Source of the DNA: Pomphorhynchus laevis
Taxonomy: Eukaryota; Acanthocephala; Palaeacanthocephala; Echinorhynchida; Pomphorhynchidae
NCBI GenBank assembly: GCA_012934845.2
Contig: WNNJ02002219.1
Coordinates: forward strand, 124,001 to 188,000
Length of the DNA stretch: 64,000 bases
Reading direction: 5' to 3'
Every line of letters begins with the position of its first letter. Position 1 is the first letter of the stretch. A program made the translations under genes and the position numbers. Shown piece after piece: positions 33,385 to 45,670 of the stretch. The notes below the pieces were generated by a model. It did no database searches. It saw only the letters and a program-made list of their open reading frames with translations, and was not told where the DNA came from.

Positions 33385-36300
33385 TATTGCCAATTAACCT
33401 CTTCATGGAGCGGTCGAGGCAACGGATGTTCGACATTCATCGATTAACGGCTTAATAATATCAGCCGTAGAGATAGTATTTTCATAGACTATCTCAGATC
33501 CCTCCGGTGATTCCAACGGCAGATCAGACAATGGACGAAAAGGTGGAAGAGAGTCACGGAGGCCTGTTTCCTTGCAGTAGCGATGTTGGATCATCAAAGG
33601 ATATTGGAAACGGAAGATAACCGAACAAACAAAATCACTCCAATGACTATAATGGCAGATTAGACAATGGACGAAAAGACGGAAGAGAATATCAGAGACA
33701 TCTTGATTTATAGTAGCGATCTTGGATCATCAAAGGATATCGGGAACGGGAGATAAACGAACAATCAAACCAATACAATGAAAATGACAAGCAATAAATT
33801 TATAAAATATTATTCAAATGCAAAGAATAATTGTACACTCACCACTGACCGGAGGAGTTTTCATTTGTCGGGTGCCGTGTGACCAGGCAGTTGTACTGAG
33901 ACAGCAAGTAAGGCATAAAAATCCGAAGCGGACTAGCCTTCATGTAGGAACGTGGAATGTCATCTCGCTGCAGGGGAAAGAACCAAAATTAGTTGAAGAG
34001 ATGGCTCGCTTCGGACTTAAAATAGTCGAATTGACTTCTCTTCACTATTCTGGAACTGTAACTAAACTTTTGGATCGAGGTTGGATTTTGAACTATTCGG
34101 GAGTTACCAACGGAAAGCGACGACAGGCGGGTGTAGGGATACTTACAAGTTCCCGTCTGTCGTTCGTGATAGAGAGGTTTAACCCAGTGAACGAAAGGTT
34201 GGCGTCTTTGAGAACTATAGTCAAAGAAAGAAAGGGGATAACTGTTGTGTGTGCGTATGCTCCCAACATTATCTCGAAATACGCAGCCTTTGTGGAGGAT
34301 CTTCAGGCTCTGCTTGATAGTACTTGTGTTGGAGATTCCCTCGTTCTATTGGGTGTCTTTAATGCTCATCTTGGTAGCGACAGTAGCACTTGAAAGGGAG
34401 TGCTGGGGAGGAACGGACTCTCTAATCTAAATGTGAGTGGTGTTGAATTACTGCACTTTTGTTTGCGTAACAGTTTGTGCATAACCAACCACGTGTTTAA
34501 ACATAAGGAGATCCATAGATGCACATGGCATTAAAAATTCGCTCAGTCAAAGATCAATGATCGATTTAGTAATCGTTTTATCTGATCTGCGACGTTATGT
34601 TCTGAACCCTCGTGTGAAGAGAGGAGCTGAGCTGTCAACCGATCACTACCTTGTAGCTAGTAAACTTCGATGGCAGGACCAGATGCTAGACAAGTTTGGT
34701 AAACCCAAACATGTGCGAGGTCGTGCTGAGAACGTCTAGCAGATGTTTCTGTCAAATAACTTTTTTTCTGGCTACATCCGGGAGGACTTATCTCGGTTGC
34801 CAGAAGAGGTGATTAGCATTAATCAGGAATCGGAGATGTTCAGATCCTCGCTTGCCAAACCAACTGTGAAATGTTTTGGCACGATGGCATTATGTGCTTG
34901 TCGCGGAGGTAATATTCGAAATGCTTGGTGTACACCAACAATTAGAGATTTTGTCCAACACAAAAAGCTGGCTTATAAGGCAACTTTGTCAGATAAATAA
35001 GTAGAAGCTGTAGACAAGAACCGAAGGGCAAAGAGAGCTTCAGCTCTAGCAGTTACCGAAGTGAAGAAGGCAGCTTGGGAGAAGTTAGCAGATCACTTAG
35101 AACTTGATTATAGGTAAGCTTCAAAGATGTTCTAGAGGACGATCAGGAACATTCGTGCTGGAAAGCAGAAAACTCCTCAAACTTCTATGACAAGAGAGGA
35201 TCTATGCTGACTGACATTAAAAAATTCTTGGTTGTTAAAAGAGCATTTCAAGAGTCTCCATAATCTGATGGATATACCTTCTCTTGTAGAAGTAGAGTCT
35301 TTAGGACCAACAAAAGAGCTCATATCTTTGGAAGAGGTCATTGCTGTTTTTAAAAAACTTCGTAATGACAAGTCTTCTGGAGTAGACAAGATTCGACCTG
35401 AAGCGTTAAAGGGCTAACACGGATCTTCAACGTTGCATTGAAGTCGGGCAAGATTCCAAGTGAGTGGCGAACTGGGGTGGTGGTACCGATATTTAAGAAA
35501 GATGACCGAAGAGTATATTCCAATTATCGGGACATCACTCTTATTAGCAAACTGGTAAGCTTTTGCTAGAATTCTTGACTTAAGGATACAGCCTATAGTA
35601 GAAGGACAGTTGCAAGAGGAACAATGCGGCTTTCGTCCAGGTCGTGAAACTACGGATCAGCTATTTACACTCTCAACTATCCTTGAACGGTCTTGGGAGT
35701 TCGCCTAACCGGTCTACATGTGTTTTGTAGATTTGGAGAAGGCGTTCGACCGAGTTCTGCGAGAGAGGTTGTAGGAGGTACTAAGGGAATATGGAGTACC
35801 ACACTATATTCGGGTAGCTAAGGTTTCTTGTATGAACAAAGTATGAGTTGTGTTCGTGGTCTAGGTAGAAAGTCTGAATCATTTCCAGTAGGCGTTGGGC
35901 TACGTCAGGGTTGTCCTTTGTCTCCACTTTTGTTCCTTGTTTACATGGACAAAATTTCGAGACGGGCTGCTCTGGCGGATGTCGGTCTTCAGTTCGGTTT
36001 CATCAGGATAGCATCTCTGACTTTTGCAGATGACGTTGTATTATTGGCTTCTTGTCCTGAGGACTTACAATGCCTCCTAGATCGATTCACGATGGGATGC
36101 CAAGAGGCAACGATGTTGGTTAGTACATCCAAGACTGTCTCTATGTGCTCGTCTCGGATTCAGTCATCAATGTCAATCCGGATTGGAGAAAAAGTTCTTC
36201 CTGATGTAGAGGATTTCAAGTATCTTGGGGTATTGTTCTCGAGGGACAGCAGGAACATTAAGAAGATTGATAAGCGGAATTGTGCAGCTAATGCAGCAAT

Positions 36301-36830
36301 GCGTACTTTGTACAGGTCTGTCGTGGTGAAGCGGGAGTTGAGTCTTCTGGCGTAGCTTTCGGTTTACCACGCAATCTTCGTTCTTATCTTAACCTATGGT
36401 CATGAGCTTCGGGTTATGATCGAAAGGATAATATCTCGGATAGAGGCGACCGAAATGGGGTTCCTTCGCGGTATGGCCGTTCTTAGCCTAAGAGATAAGG
36501 TTAGGAATTCGGTCATCAGGGATAGACTCGGAGTAAAGTCGCTGCTTCTCAACATCGAAGAAAGTCAGCTGAGGTGGCTAAGACGCGTTTTGAGGATGTC
36601 TATGGATCGCCTTCCTCAGAAGTCTTCTAGACCGGGCTATCTCTAAAGAGACCTCAATGTAGACATCGGTACAAGTGTAAAGATCAAATCTCGAAACTGG
36701 CAGTTGACCGCCTTGGACTATCTGAAAGATAACTCTGGTATGTCGCTCTGGATCACGATGTCTGGAGTAGTGTGATTCGTGCACTGCCTCCACGACCCGA
36801 CACCCAGACTAGTGGTTGACAGGAAAAATA
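33385..36830 (+). mobile_element. RTE-clade (Rex3-like) LINE, long but broken
   Basis: A non-LTR retrotransposon, visibly richer in GC than all around it. The ORF starts at ATG 33818. The apurinic endonuclease is in 33930-34740: HVGTWNVISLQGKEPKLVEE, then RRQAGVGILTSSRLSFVIER, NPVNERLASLRTIV and VKRGAELSTDHYLVASKLRW. The RT follows: EEQCGFRPGRETTDQLFTLS (35615), FVDLEKAFDRVLRE (35730), VGLRQGCPLSPLLFLVYMDK (35893), SLTFADDVVLL (36015, the active site), EDFKYLGVLFSRD (36210). The C-terminal RTE tail SQLRWLRRVLRMSMDRLPQK is at 36565 and the last codons read LPPRPDTQTSG at about 36785-36820. In-frame stops at 34391, about 34531, 34737 and 34998, a frame change near 34540 and further breaks to 35830 make it inactive. 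From memory it is very close to a family abundant in teleost fish. Confidence 0.8.
33515..33770 (+). repeat. Two tandem monomers in the LINE 5' region
   Basis: A unit of about 130 bases occurs twice (about 33520-33640 and 33648-33770). Shared: GACAATGGACGAAAAG, TTGGATCATCAAAGGATAT, GAACAA(A/T)CAAA. Tandem 5' monomers are known as promoters in several LINE families; that role here is inferred. The minus-strand open frame at 33403-33597 is probably a shadow. Confidence 0.6.
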
Positions 36831-36894
36831 TTATATATTGTTTGTTTTTCTTGTCAATAAATTGTTTTTTATGATATTTTTATAGAAATATCAT

Positions 36895-37400
36895 AATGAC
36901 ATTTTTATCATTTAACAGACGTTGTATCAGAATAAGAATTAGAGGTAATTAGGAGGAACTGCTATGCTATAAGTTTCGGCCCCTAACTTCTCTACCCAAC
37001 ATAGCAGCGGGGCCAAATACATGCTGATGATGTATTTCCTCTGATAAAACTATTTAGTATTTTATTCTAATACAAAGTATATTATTTATTATCCATCCAT
37101 AAAAATTTGCCACTTAAGAGTTTAAATTTATTCTTTATATTATTGTGTTGATTTATATATTTTACTATTTTCTGCTTAATGTGTTTTTTATAGTAACCTA
37201 ATTTAAAATATGTATGTATTAAATTATTCAAATGATTTCGAAGAAAGCCAATATCATTACATAACATGAATATCATTGGAAGAGAGGCAAAATACACGCT
37301 AATGATGTATTTCCCTTGATAATATTTGATGATCTAGTGAAATATAATATTTTAATATAGAGTATATTATTTACTATTTATCGATAAAAAATTTATATAT
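36895..37400 (-). mobile_element. PLE 3' parts, minus strand, two in tandem
   Basis: Reading on the minus strand: a worn tail at about 37400-37265, then the C-terminal coding end (37297-37082: NHLNNLIHTYFKLGYYKKHI, KYINQHNNIKNKFKLLSGKF, WMDNK, stop), then a good tail down to 36895 with hairpin and pseudoknot. Another head-to-tail junction of PLE ends. Confidence 0.75.
36959..37014 (-). ncRNA. PLE 3'-tail pseudoknot, intact copy
   Basis: Minus strand: stem 1 GGCCCC (37014-37009) with GGGGCC (36983-36978); stem 2 CTGCTATG (37007-37000) with CATAGCAG (36966-36959). The two stems interleave. Same spacing as the copy at 55061-55117. Confidence 0.65.
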
Positions 37401-37639
37401 TTATATACAATTGTATAACTTTAATTTTCAATTATATAATTTATTTCTAATAATACTTTTATTATTTATATATTTTACAATTATCTGTTTAATAATTGTA
37501 TAGATAATTGTAAGATAATTGTATAGATAATTGTTTGATAATTGTAAATCAACATAATTATATAGTTGCATAATATTATAATTTTTAATATTACATAATA
37601 TTACACAATATTATATTTAAGATTATATCTTTATCATCT

Positions 37640-38010
37640 CTAAACTAAGAGCATCCTTACATATTAATTATTATTTCACGCGCCCTCAAATGCCACTAAA
37701 TCCATTGACTCTTCATTCGGCTTTTATGTACAACGTAAATTTGCCAAATATAATTAGCGTGTAAGAGAAATAGAGTACTCAACATTTTTACCGTTCGTGT
37801 TGTCGAGTTCATTCGGCATTAGTACATACGCTAATCGATGTTTACGGACAATCGGGCAAAAACTGGCTGTGAAATACTCAATCACGTACACATGCGAAAT
37901 TGTTTAGTTATGACGGGAAATCGGATCTTTACTTATGCGTGGATTGTCGATGAGCATTGAGATGCCACGCTCCTCCATTTTGTGCCCGAACCGAGCGCAG
38001 ACTATTGTAA
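37640..38010 (+). mobile_element. LINE-like ORF C-terminal domain fragment
   Basis: GC-richer island whose plus strand carries a conserved C-terminal domain common in invertebrate RT-linked repeats: RVREIEYSTFLPFVLSSSFG (about 37760), ending MRGLSMSIEMPRSSILCPNR. Known relatives read (Y)E.RVREIE.G.F.PLVFSTSGGMG and CRLSFSLLRS.I.C.RG. The same family is seen on the minus strand at 62103-62520. Broken. Confidence 0.5.
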
Positions 38011-38269
38011 ACCAGTGATAAGAAAATAATGAATAATTATAATGTACTTGCCCACTTGCGGGTAACCTTTGAACTGTATACTATCTAGTTTTGTGTTCAA
38101 TTAAAAAAATAAGAAAAAATCACAAAAAATATTATTATTAAAAAATATTATCATATTATTACAGGATCCATCGACACGAATGGCTACTGTAACATTGACG
38201 ACGAGAAAAATAATGACTTTTGATTTGGTATATGAGTGTTTGAGCTCAATTTTATGATCAGACTTAATT

Positions 38270-38590
38270 TTAAAAAAAATATTATATTATTCGCCCTTTT
38301 TTTATATTAAATATATTTATTAAAGAATAAGTAAGGTTATTAGTTAAAAGTTATCAGTGTCTCTGTCCGTCGCCCCAACATAGAAACTGCGTTGCTGGTT
38401 TGTACTGCCAGGCTGATCCTCTGGAGTAAAAACGTCTTTGCGCGAGGCTCGGCGCAGTGACGGCGGATACGCTTACCGAGCTCGTCAAAAAAAGCGGTAT
38501 ACCCTCTACCCAAGGCGCCGAGAGTTTCAATACCTATCGGTATGTAATCCATGCCACTGGATGTGATGGCCTCGTACTTTTTCTTCTATT
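38270..38590 (-). mobile_element. LINE-like ORF C-terminal fragment, 5'-truncated
   Basis: Minus strand reads KYEAITSSGMDYIPIGIETL, GALGRGYTAFFDELGKRIRR, then FLLQRISLAVQTSNAVSMLG and ends at a stop near 38340, followed by a short 3' tail. It belongs to the family of 51846-53130 (which has ETLGAMG..AFFSTLGK and IQRVSQAIQ..NAA.VLGT). It abuts a PLE copy on the same strand at about 38590. Confidence 0.65.
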
Positions 38591-39535
38591 CGCTTATTCA
38601 ATAAAAATTATTGGAGTAAAATACACATATATCATCAATAAATCGAAACATATATTTCATATATTTATATTGTCTAGATTTAGTTTTTACACAGTTATGA
38701 ACAAATTCATATTCTATAAAGCTTAAAAACAAGTCAGCTATAATTGGGCTACTATTACCACTTATTAGAACACCTTTTACTTGTCTAAATACAGATGTCC
38801 TACTTTTAAATAATTTTGATTTATCAAAATATTTAAGGATTCTATTAATTCAATTTTATCCATATATTTATATTTACTTGATGGTTAATTTTTGTTAGAT
38901 AGGCGTTATAATTATTATAACATATATATGTATATCTTTTTCCGAATATAAGATTAATTAATTTTACTAACGCTTCTTTAATATCTGCTAAATCTAGATT
39001 TCAATAAAGCGTACTAAAATCGTATGTATTTATATTTTAAAAATTTATTTCTTTTGTCTGTTCTAAAAATTCTTTTGTAGAATTAATACTGAAATAGTGT
39101 TTTATACCAGTATTAATTTCGATTACCTTGCAATATTTTTTAAAATGTGATTTAATTACTTTAAGTATTTTATTCATATAAACAGAAAGTGGTTTTAATG
39201 TACATTTAAACGCACTACATATGAACCTAGGTTTTATTGGATTTTTATGTAATTTTGGATTACAATATAATATAATTGTAAGTATAATCACAGGTAAGTA
39301 TTTTATCCATATATTTATATTTACTTGATGGTTAATTTTTGTTAGATAGGCGTTATAATTATTATAACATATATATGTATATCTTTTTCCGAATATAAGA
39401 TTAATTAATTTTACTAACGCTTCTTTAATATCTACTAAACCTAGATTTGTATAAAGAGTACTAAAATCGTATGTATTTATATTTTAAAAATTTATTCCTT
39501 TTGTGTTTTCTAAAAATTATGTTGGAACGAGTTTA
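38590..39535 (-). mobile_element. Penelope-like element, two partial copies head-to-tail, minus strand
   Basis: On the minus strand, piece 1 (39535-39298) runs from NFQNINTYDF-like text to the YMDK region. It then joins piece 2 (39297-38590), which starts back at NPKLHKNPIKPRFICSAFKC and runs through the GNSSPIIADL block to the FRFIDDICVF active site near 38620. The layout matches 4311-5830. Both pieces are broken. Confidence 0.75.
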
Positions 39536-39950
39536 TAAAAATAAAATCAGTGCTTTAAAAATAAATTAATTTAGTTAAAACTGTAGAGATGTTTTTATAT
39601 TGGATTTTTAGATGAATTTATGCTTATGATTGTAGCATTTATAAATATGATAATACAAATATTTATTACCGTAAATTAATAAGAAATTTAATTTCGCATC
39701 TTACCAAGGAATATTTTTTATGAAAATAAACGAAAATTTGTAGAACATTTTATCTAATGAATTAACCTTTTGTAACGGTTTAATAATTAATAATCATATT
39801 TCCGTATTTAGTTTATACGATATTAATTAGTAAAATTTGTTACTCAGAAATAATATTATCCATTAATATAATATGATATTCAATATGATAATATTTTAAA
39901 TATTATGTAATGCATAACATTCATACAATATTAGCATTCATGCAATATTA
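39536..39950. other. AT-rich spacer, nothing recognised
   Basis: No open frame with coding character and no repeat match noted. Confidence 0.4.
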
Positions 39951-40197
39951 GTACGTGAAACATCTTAAAATTAAAGTCATTAGTTTGATATGTCGTCTTG
40001 GACTATTAATTGACAAACGTGTTTATTTTAAAATTTATGTTTTTATGTCTATCAGTTGGACAATGTTTAAAATATTCAGGATGGATTCCTCCCATTATTC
40101 TTGTTATCAACGATATACAGTCCTATGCAGCCTACAACTGTCGTACAAAAAATTGTATAGATACAAACTCTTGAGACGTTTGTTAATTATGTCAGAG

Positions 40198-40315
40198 TTC
40201 CTATTAGAGATTGTATGTTTGTCTACCGTAATAAATCAAAAGGATTAAGATACGAGACTATAGCGACTGCTGTCTATAATTTACACATTCAACAATTAAT
40301 ACACATCAAAACATG
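40198..40315 (+). CDS. Possible last exon of an unidentified host gene
   Basis: After an acceptor-like TTATGTCAG the plus strand reads VPIRDCMFVYRNKSKGLRYE, TIATAVYNLHIQQLIHIKT, stop (TGA about 40313-40315). The composition is not AT-driven, and the KGLRYETIATAVYNLH stretch looks like a conserved protein end, but I cannot name it. The frame starting at 39955 overlaps in another phase. No earlier exon was identified. Confidence 0.35.
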
Positions 40316-40489
40316 AATTTAACGCAAAAATAATAACTTTTTATAGTATTTAGAATTTTTTTCAGGCATTAAATGTATTAAAATAGTTATTTTTTTATCG
40401 AAATTTTTTTATATAATTAATATTTTATATTTAAAATATTATAATATTAATTATTTATCTAAAATATTTAAAATATCTACATTAAATTA

Positions 40490-40780
40490 ATTAAATAAGC
40501 TAACCGAGTCTACGTATTTTATATTGCAAATTAAAAATAATGCAAAATAAAGGTTAAATAGTTAAATAATAAAAAGTTAATTAATAATAAATAATTGTTT
40601 TAAGATTTTTTATAATTTATATCAAGATGAAATATAAACTGAAATTAAAGATAAAAATCAATTTTTATGTATTGACCAATAGATATTAAACTATGTATCA
40701 GGGTAAGGATTAGAGGTCATCAGGAGGAACTGCTATGCTAACAGGTTTCGGCCCCTGTTACTCTATTCAACATACCAGCG
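40490..40780 (-). mobile_element. PLE 3'-terminal tail, minus strand
   Basis: Continues the right arm of the inverted duplication: pseudoknot (40730-40785), the CTCTAATCC tract and the terminal motif at 40498-40522. In the left arm the matching DNA breaks off at about 7740, so this side is the fuller copy. Confidence 0.7.
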
Positions 40781-42454
40781 GGGCCAAATACATGCTAATG
40801 ATGTATTTCCTCTGATAAAACTATCTAGTATCATATTCTAATACAAAGTATATTATTTATTACCCATAAAAATTTGCCACTTAAGAAAATGTGTCAGGCT
40901 TTTAAAGTTTTTTTTTCAAAACGTTAAATTAAAATAATTAATATTATATATTTATTAATTATTAATATTATATATTTAAGTAAAAAAATGTATTTTTTTA
41001 TATTTAATATTCTATAAAAATTATTTAAACATTTAATTAACATTCATTTAACATTCATCATTTATGATAATCTAGTTCAACATTTATTTTACTATAGTTC
41101 AACATTTTAAACAGATCAGATAACTGAGTCTACGTATTTAATCAAAAATAAAGGTACATAATAAATTATTATAAAAATAAATAATAAATAATTACGTAAG
41201 ATTTTCTAAAATTTATTTACATCAAGTAAAAATTTAAAATTGAAATGTTTAATATTATATTCGTAAATAAAATAAACAAATAATAAATAATAAAGAATTC
41301 TAAATAATAATTGTTATATAAGATTTTATATAATTAATATCAAGTTAAAATTTAAAATTGAAATTTAAAATAAGTCAATTTTTATCAATTAACTAATAAA
41401 TAACAGACGATGCATCAAGGATTAGAGGTCATTATGAGGAACAAGCGAATTAAACTATAAATTAAATTACAAATTAAAAACATTTAACTGAATTATAACA
41501 ATGCAAATTTTTTATTTTTTTGTTTTCGTAAGTTTTAAAATTTCTTTTAAAATCACAAATGTTTTAATAAATTACGAATTTAAATAATTTGTTTTAATAA
41601 ATTATTTAAATAATAATAAATAATTATAATAATAAAAATAATAATAAATAATAATAGTAAATAATAAATAATTAACAATTAACAGGTAGTTTTAATTAAG
41701 CTCTTCGCTATCAGGTGTCGGCCCATATTCCTCGACTTGATTGCCGAGAACTAGTTGTCGAGGACTCCTCTCTAATGGATACTTTGCAACTTTAGAGAAT
41801 GACAATAACCAAGAAGTAATGTTATTACCAAACAAAAACAGTTTAAGCAAAGTTCTGTATTTCAAAATAAAATGTTCTAAATATGTTTTTTGGAGCATTA
41901 TAGTAGCTAAAGAAATATACCGAATTTTTTGTTTGCTAACAAATTACTGATATTAAATTACATATAAATCGAATGAACTAAGCAAAGAGATAATAGATAA
42001 ATCTTATTCATTATTTAGAATACATTTTAAGTATCCTTTGTGAATTTATAGCCGTCAATTACAATTTTTAATTTTATGCAATATACTGGATATATTTGAT
42101 CGTGTGATCACACACTGAAACGAGTGATTAATTTCAGAGAAAATTAAAGAGGAACTGTTATGTTATCAGGTTTATGGCCCTATTCCTCGACTCAACATAA
42201 CAGCGGGATCAAATACCTGCTAATGAAGTATTTCCTTCGATTAAATTTGATTATATAGTATCTTTTTCTAATACAAAGTATAATATTTATTATCCATCCA
42301 TAAAAATTTGCCACTTAAGAAAATGTGTCAGGCTTTTAAAGTTTTTTTTTCAAAACGTTAAATTAAAATAATTAATATTATATATTTATAATATCAGCAA
42401 TAAACAGTATATTTGTTTATTATTTCTTACCTCACGTCAAGATAAAATATTTTT
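40780..42454 (-). repeat. Right arm of the inverted duplication (partner 5867-7740)
   Basis: Reverse-complement match to the left arm. Shared marks include the frame at 41741-41950 (PRTSCRGLLSNGYFATLEND), the tract TGTGTGATCACACGA, the terminal motif at 41117-41141 and the tail with pseudoknot variant at 42155-42203. Differences are few, so the duplication is fairly recent. Confidence 0.85.
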
Positions 42455-43170
42455 GAGATTCTATTGAGTGAAGTAATATCGTTTTGTATGAGGCAACTTA
42501 ATATTTTATCCAAACTTTTATATCTAGAGAAATCAGATTTATTGGCGGGTTATTGTTGACATGTGGGTTTCCTATTCTTGTAACATGGTCTCTGACATAC
42601 GACATTTAGGGTTTAAAACAGAAATTTAAAATTTAAAATATGATACAGCATCAGCACATTTTTGTAAAAATATGTAAAACGTCATTATTCTGTTATAACC
42701 CATCATGCAGCAAACATATCGATGTTTTACTTCATTTGATAGTGTAAAGTAGTGATCAAAAATACGTTTACATGGCACGCTCAAGAATTGTTCCGAAAAT
42801 CCATTTTTTGTAGAGACCTTTGATTAAGATAACACGGTGTTGCGTTTTATAGAGGATGTTGTAAGTTAAGATAATGTTGCCTTACCTGTCGAATAACAAA
42901 TTAAAAGCTAATTTAAACAGAACTGTTTTAAAATATGAATAGCCACTAGATCTCTGGGTTTTTTAACTATAAATCCTTCGCTATAAATCGACCCTAAACT
43001 CTTCGAAATCAAGTGTTTGCTACTACAGAATATATAGAAAAATTATCAAAAATACTTGATGATATAATATCTATCGATTTAAAGTAAAAAATACTATGTA
43101 CATATTAGCCACTTAATAACAGAACATATTTCACATATGTAAATTTTGCTAAAAAAATTTGTTTGTAGTT
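42455..43170. other. Unassigned stretch, no gene seen
   Basis: Less extreme in AT than its neighbours at 42540-43050, but no open frame has recognisable content on either strand. Confidence 0.35.
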
Positions 43171-43175
43171 TATTG

Positions 43176-43205
43176 TGCCAATTCCACGTAAGCGTGGAAT
43201 TGGCA
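43176..43205. repeat. Perfect 13-bp hairpin
   Basis: TGCCAATTCCACG, a 4-nt loop TAAG, then CGTGGAATTGGCA. GC-richer than the flanks. Confidence 0.85.
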
Positions 43206-43289
43206 TAGTAAGCGTTTTAAATATTATATTTATATAATGTAACTTATGCATTATAACTTGTTATTACAACTTCTAACTTATAATCACTT

Positions 43290-44510
43290 CTTATATTTAC
43301 ATAAAGATCTTTTAGCTTATTATCTCTTAAAAGTTGTTTCAATATTTCTAATTGTTCATTTATATACATATCTCTTTTAATATTTTTTAACTCTATTTTT
43401 CCTATTCCTTTTATCACCATGACTTATTGGTTTACGTTTAACCGGATTATTAAAATATGGTTGTTTATTAATTAATATACTACTTCTGCCAATTCCTTGT
43501 ACCACGTCATTCAATCCTAATATGTCGATTATATTATTCAATTATTTAATGTCCGGTTATTGTATTTTACATTACAATAATCGTCTACTACTTAACCTAT
43601 CTTACAACTTAACCTAACACAGTCGTTAATTAAATGATTTCTTTAGAAAAACTTCTAAAGATTGTAATTAAAAATAAAATAATTTACGATTGCTTATATA
43701 TTTTTAAATATATTGTCAACTTACTTTAAGTAAATGTATTCTAAAAGACATCCTATTATCTCATGTTTTTAATATTTTTATTTTTATTTTTTATATTTTA
43801 AGTAATTCTGACAGAGAATGATTACTAAAGTAATCATTTAAGTTATTATATAACGAATTGTAAATTTTATTTTTGTCGTTGTTGTTATTTAATCTTTATT
43901 TATACCCTTTTGATAGCAGCTTTCTTAATTCACAATTTTCAATTAATTCCAGATTATGGGTACATGTTCATTTATTTATCAAAACTAAGACTTTTACAAT
44001 TGCATTCTGTTTCCATTATGTTTCTAATATTATCGTTACATATTGATTTTAATTCTTTATTATAATTACAAATTTTTCGTCCAAATGGTGGTAGAAGTTT
44101 ATACCTTATTTTATGAATATATTTACTTAAATCTGACCCTATTACTTCTTTACTTTTAGAATTATTTAAAAGTCCGGCTATATTTATGTTATCTACACAT
44201 TTAATAATAAAATTTATGGTTAATGTATATTTTCTATTCTTATTATTAACATTTATTGTACGATTATAGTATTTTATTGACAAATGATATCATTAGAAAA
44301 ACTTCTTATATTTACATAAAGATCTTTTAGCTTATTATCACTTAAAAGTTGTTTTAACATTTCTAATTGTTCATTTATATACATATCTTTTTTAATATTT
44401 TTAACTCTATTTTTCCTATTCCTTTTATCACCATGACTTCTTGGTTTGCGTTTAACTGGATTATTATAATATAGTTGTTTATTATGTATTATACTACTTC
44501 TGCCATTATA
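43290..44510 (-). mobile_element. PLE 5' region, two partial copies head-to-tail, minus strand
   Basis: Minus strand. A stretch reading NPVKRKPISHGDKRNRKNRV and MYINEQLEILKQLL occurs twice (about 44510-44300 and 43500-43300). Between them 44283-43972 holds the pre-RT region: NINIAGLLNNSKSKEVIGSD, IRYKLLPPFGRKICNYNKEL, ending in METECNCKS. The FNYNK..CxC pattern is known just ahead of the RT in a branch of PLE-type elements. Broken copies. Confidence 0.65.
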
Positions 44511-44689
44511 TCATTATACAATATTCATTATATAATGAATATTATATTATATCGTTTATATAATATAATATCATTTATATAATATTCATTAATATTTTTT
44601 ATAATGGTGAATTATAAATGAACACAATATTATTAAAATATAAAAATATTTTAATACGTTATTAAATATAAATTTTAACTATTAAGCGA

Positions 44690-45115
44690 AACAATGTTCA
44701 TTAAATAATGAAATTTTAAGAATTGCCATAATATGTAATGATATCGACTTTCAAATTAATTTGAATTATTTAATATATACATTATCATTTAATATTTATA
44801 TATTAAATGTAATAACAGAAAATAATAAAATATATAATTCAACTAAAATTATTATTAAACAAATTAAACTCTTTAGCGAGTTTTTATAGATGGATATAAA
44901 TAATATACTTTGCATTAGAATAAGGTACACTAAATAATCAAATTTCATCAGAAGAAATACGTCATTATCATGTATTTGGCCCAGCTAATATTTTGAGTCG
45001 CGGAAAAGGGCTTACCCTTTTCCTAGCAGTTTATTACCTAGCAGTTCCTTCTGATGACCTCTAATCCTTATTCTAATACATCATATATTATTTATTATTC
45101 AATATAATATAAATA
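44690..45115 (+). mobile_element. PLE 3' part, degenerate
   Basis: C-terminal remnant (AATAATGAAATTTTAAGAAT..), then GATAATAAATAAT-like tract, hairpin AAATACGT/ATGTATTT, a worn pseudoknot (GGCCC/GGGCT pairs still possible) with a self-pairing insertion (AAAAGGG..CCCTTTT), then the CTCTAATCCTTATTC tract. No terminal motif. Confidence 0.6.
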
Positions 45116-45179
45116 TAATAACATAATAATATAAATATAATAATATTTTACCATTACCGTTGAATTCTTAATCATTTAC

Positions 45180-45665
45180 TGATGAATATTCATGATTTTG
45201 ATTTCTTCAAAATCATTTAAATACTTAAATATATAAAGGTTATCATAAAATATCATCAAAGAGAAAATTGTAAAGTATACAAATAAATAAAATATTAAAA
45301 ATAAATTTAAAATCTAAAGCAACAAAATTTTATGGATGGATAATAAATAATATACTTTGTAGTAGAATAAGATACCTGATAATCAAATTTCATCAGATAA
45401 AATACGTCATTAGTAGTTATTTGGCCTCGCTCCTATGTCGGGCAGAGGGATATAGGTCGAAACCTGATAACATAGCAGTTTCTCCTGATGACATATAATC
45501 CTTATTCTGATACAACGTCTGTTATTTATTAGTCAATTGACTTTATTTCAAATTTCAATTTTTAATAATTATTAATTATATTAAATATTTAATTATTTAT
45601 TATTTATCTTTATTTTTATAGAATAAAAAAATACGTAGACTCAGTTATCTGATCTTATAATGTAG
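45180..45665 (+). mobile_element. PLE 3' part with complete tail
   Basis: Follows the previous copy in the same direction. Worn C-terminal region, then hairpin and pseudoknot (stem 1 GGCCT 45423-45427 with AGGTC 45454-45458; stem 2 around 45430-45437 and 45471-45478), CTATAATCC-like tract and the terminal motif at 45648-45670. Confidence 0.65.
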
Positions 45666-45670
45666 CTGTG

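Noticed and set aside
33403-33597. Minus-strand gene upstream of the RTE-like LINE
   Set aside because: It overlaps the LINE 5' monomer and has no recognisable content.
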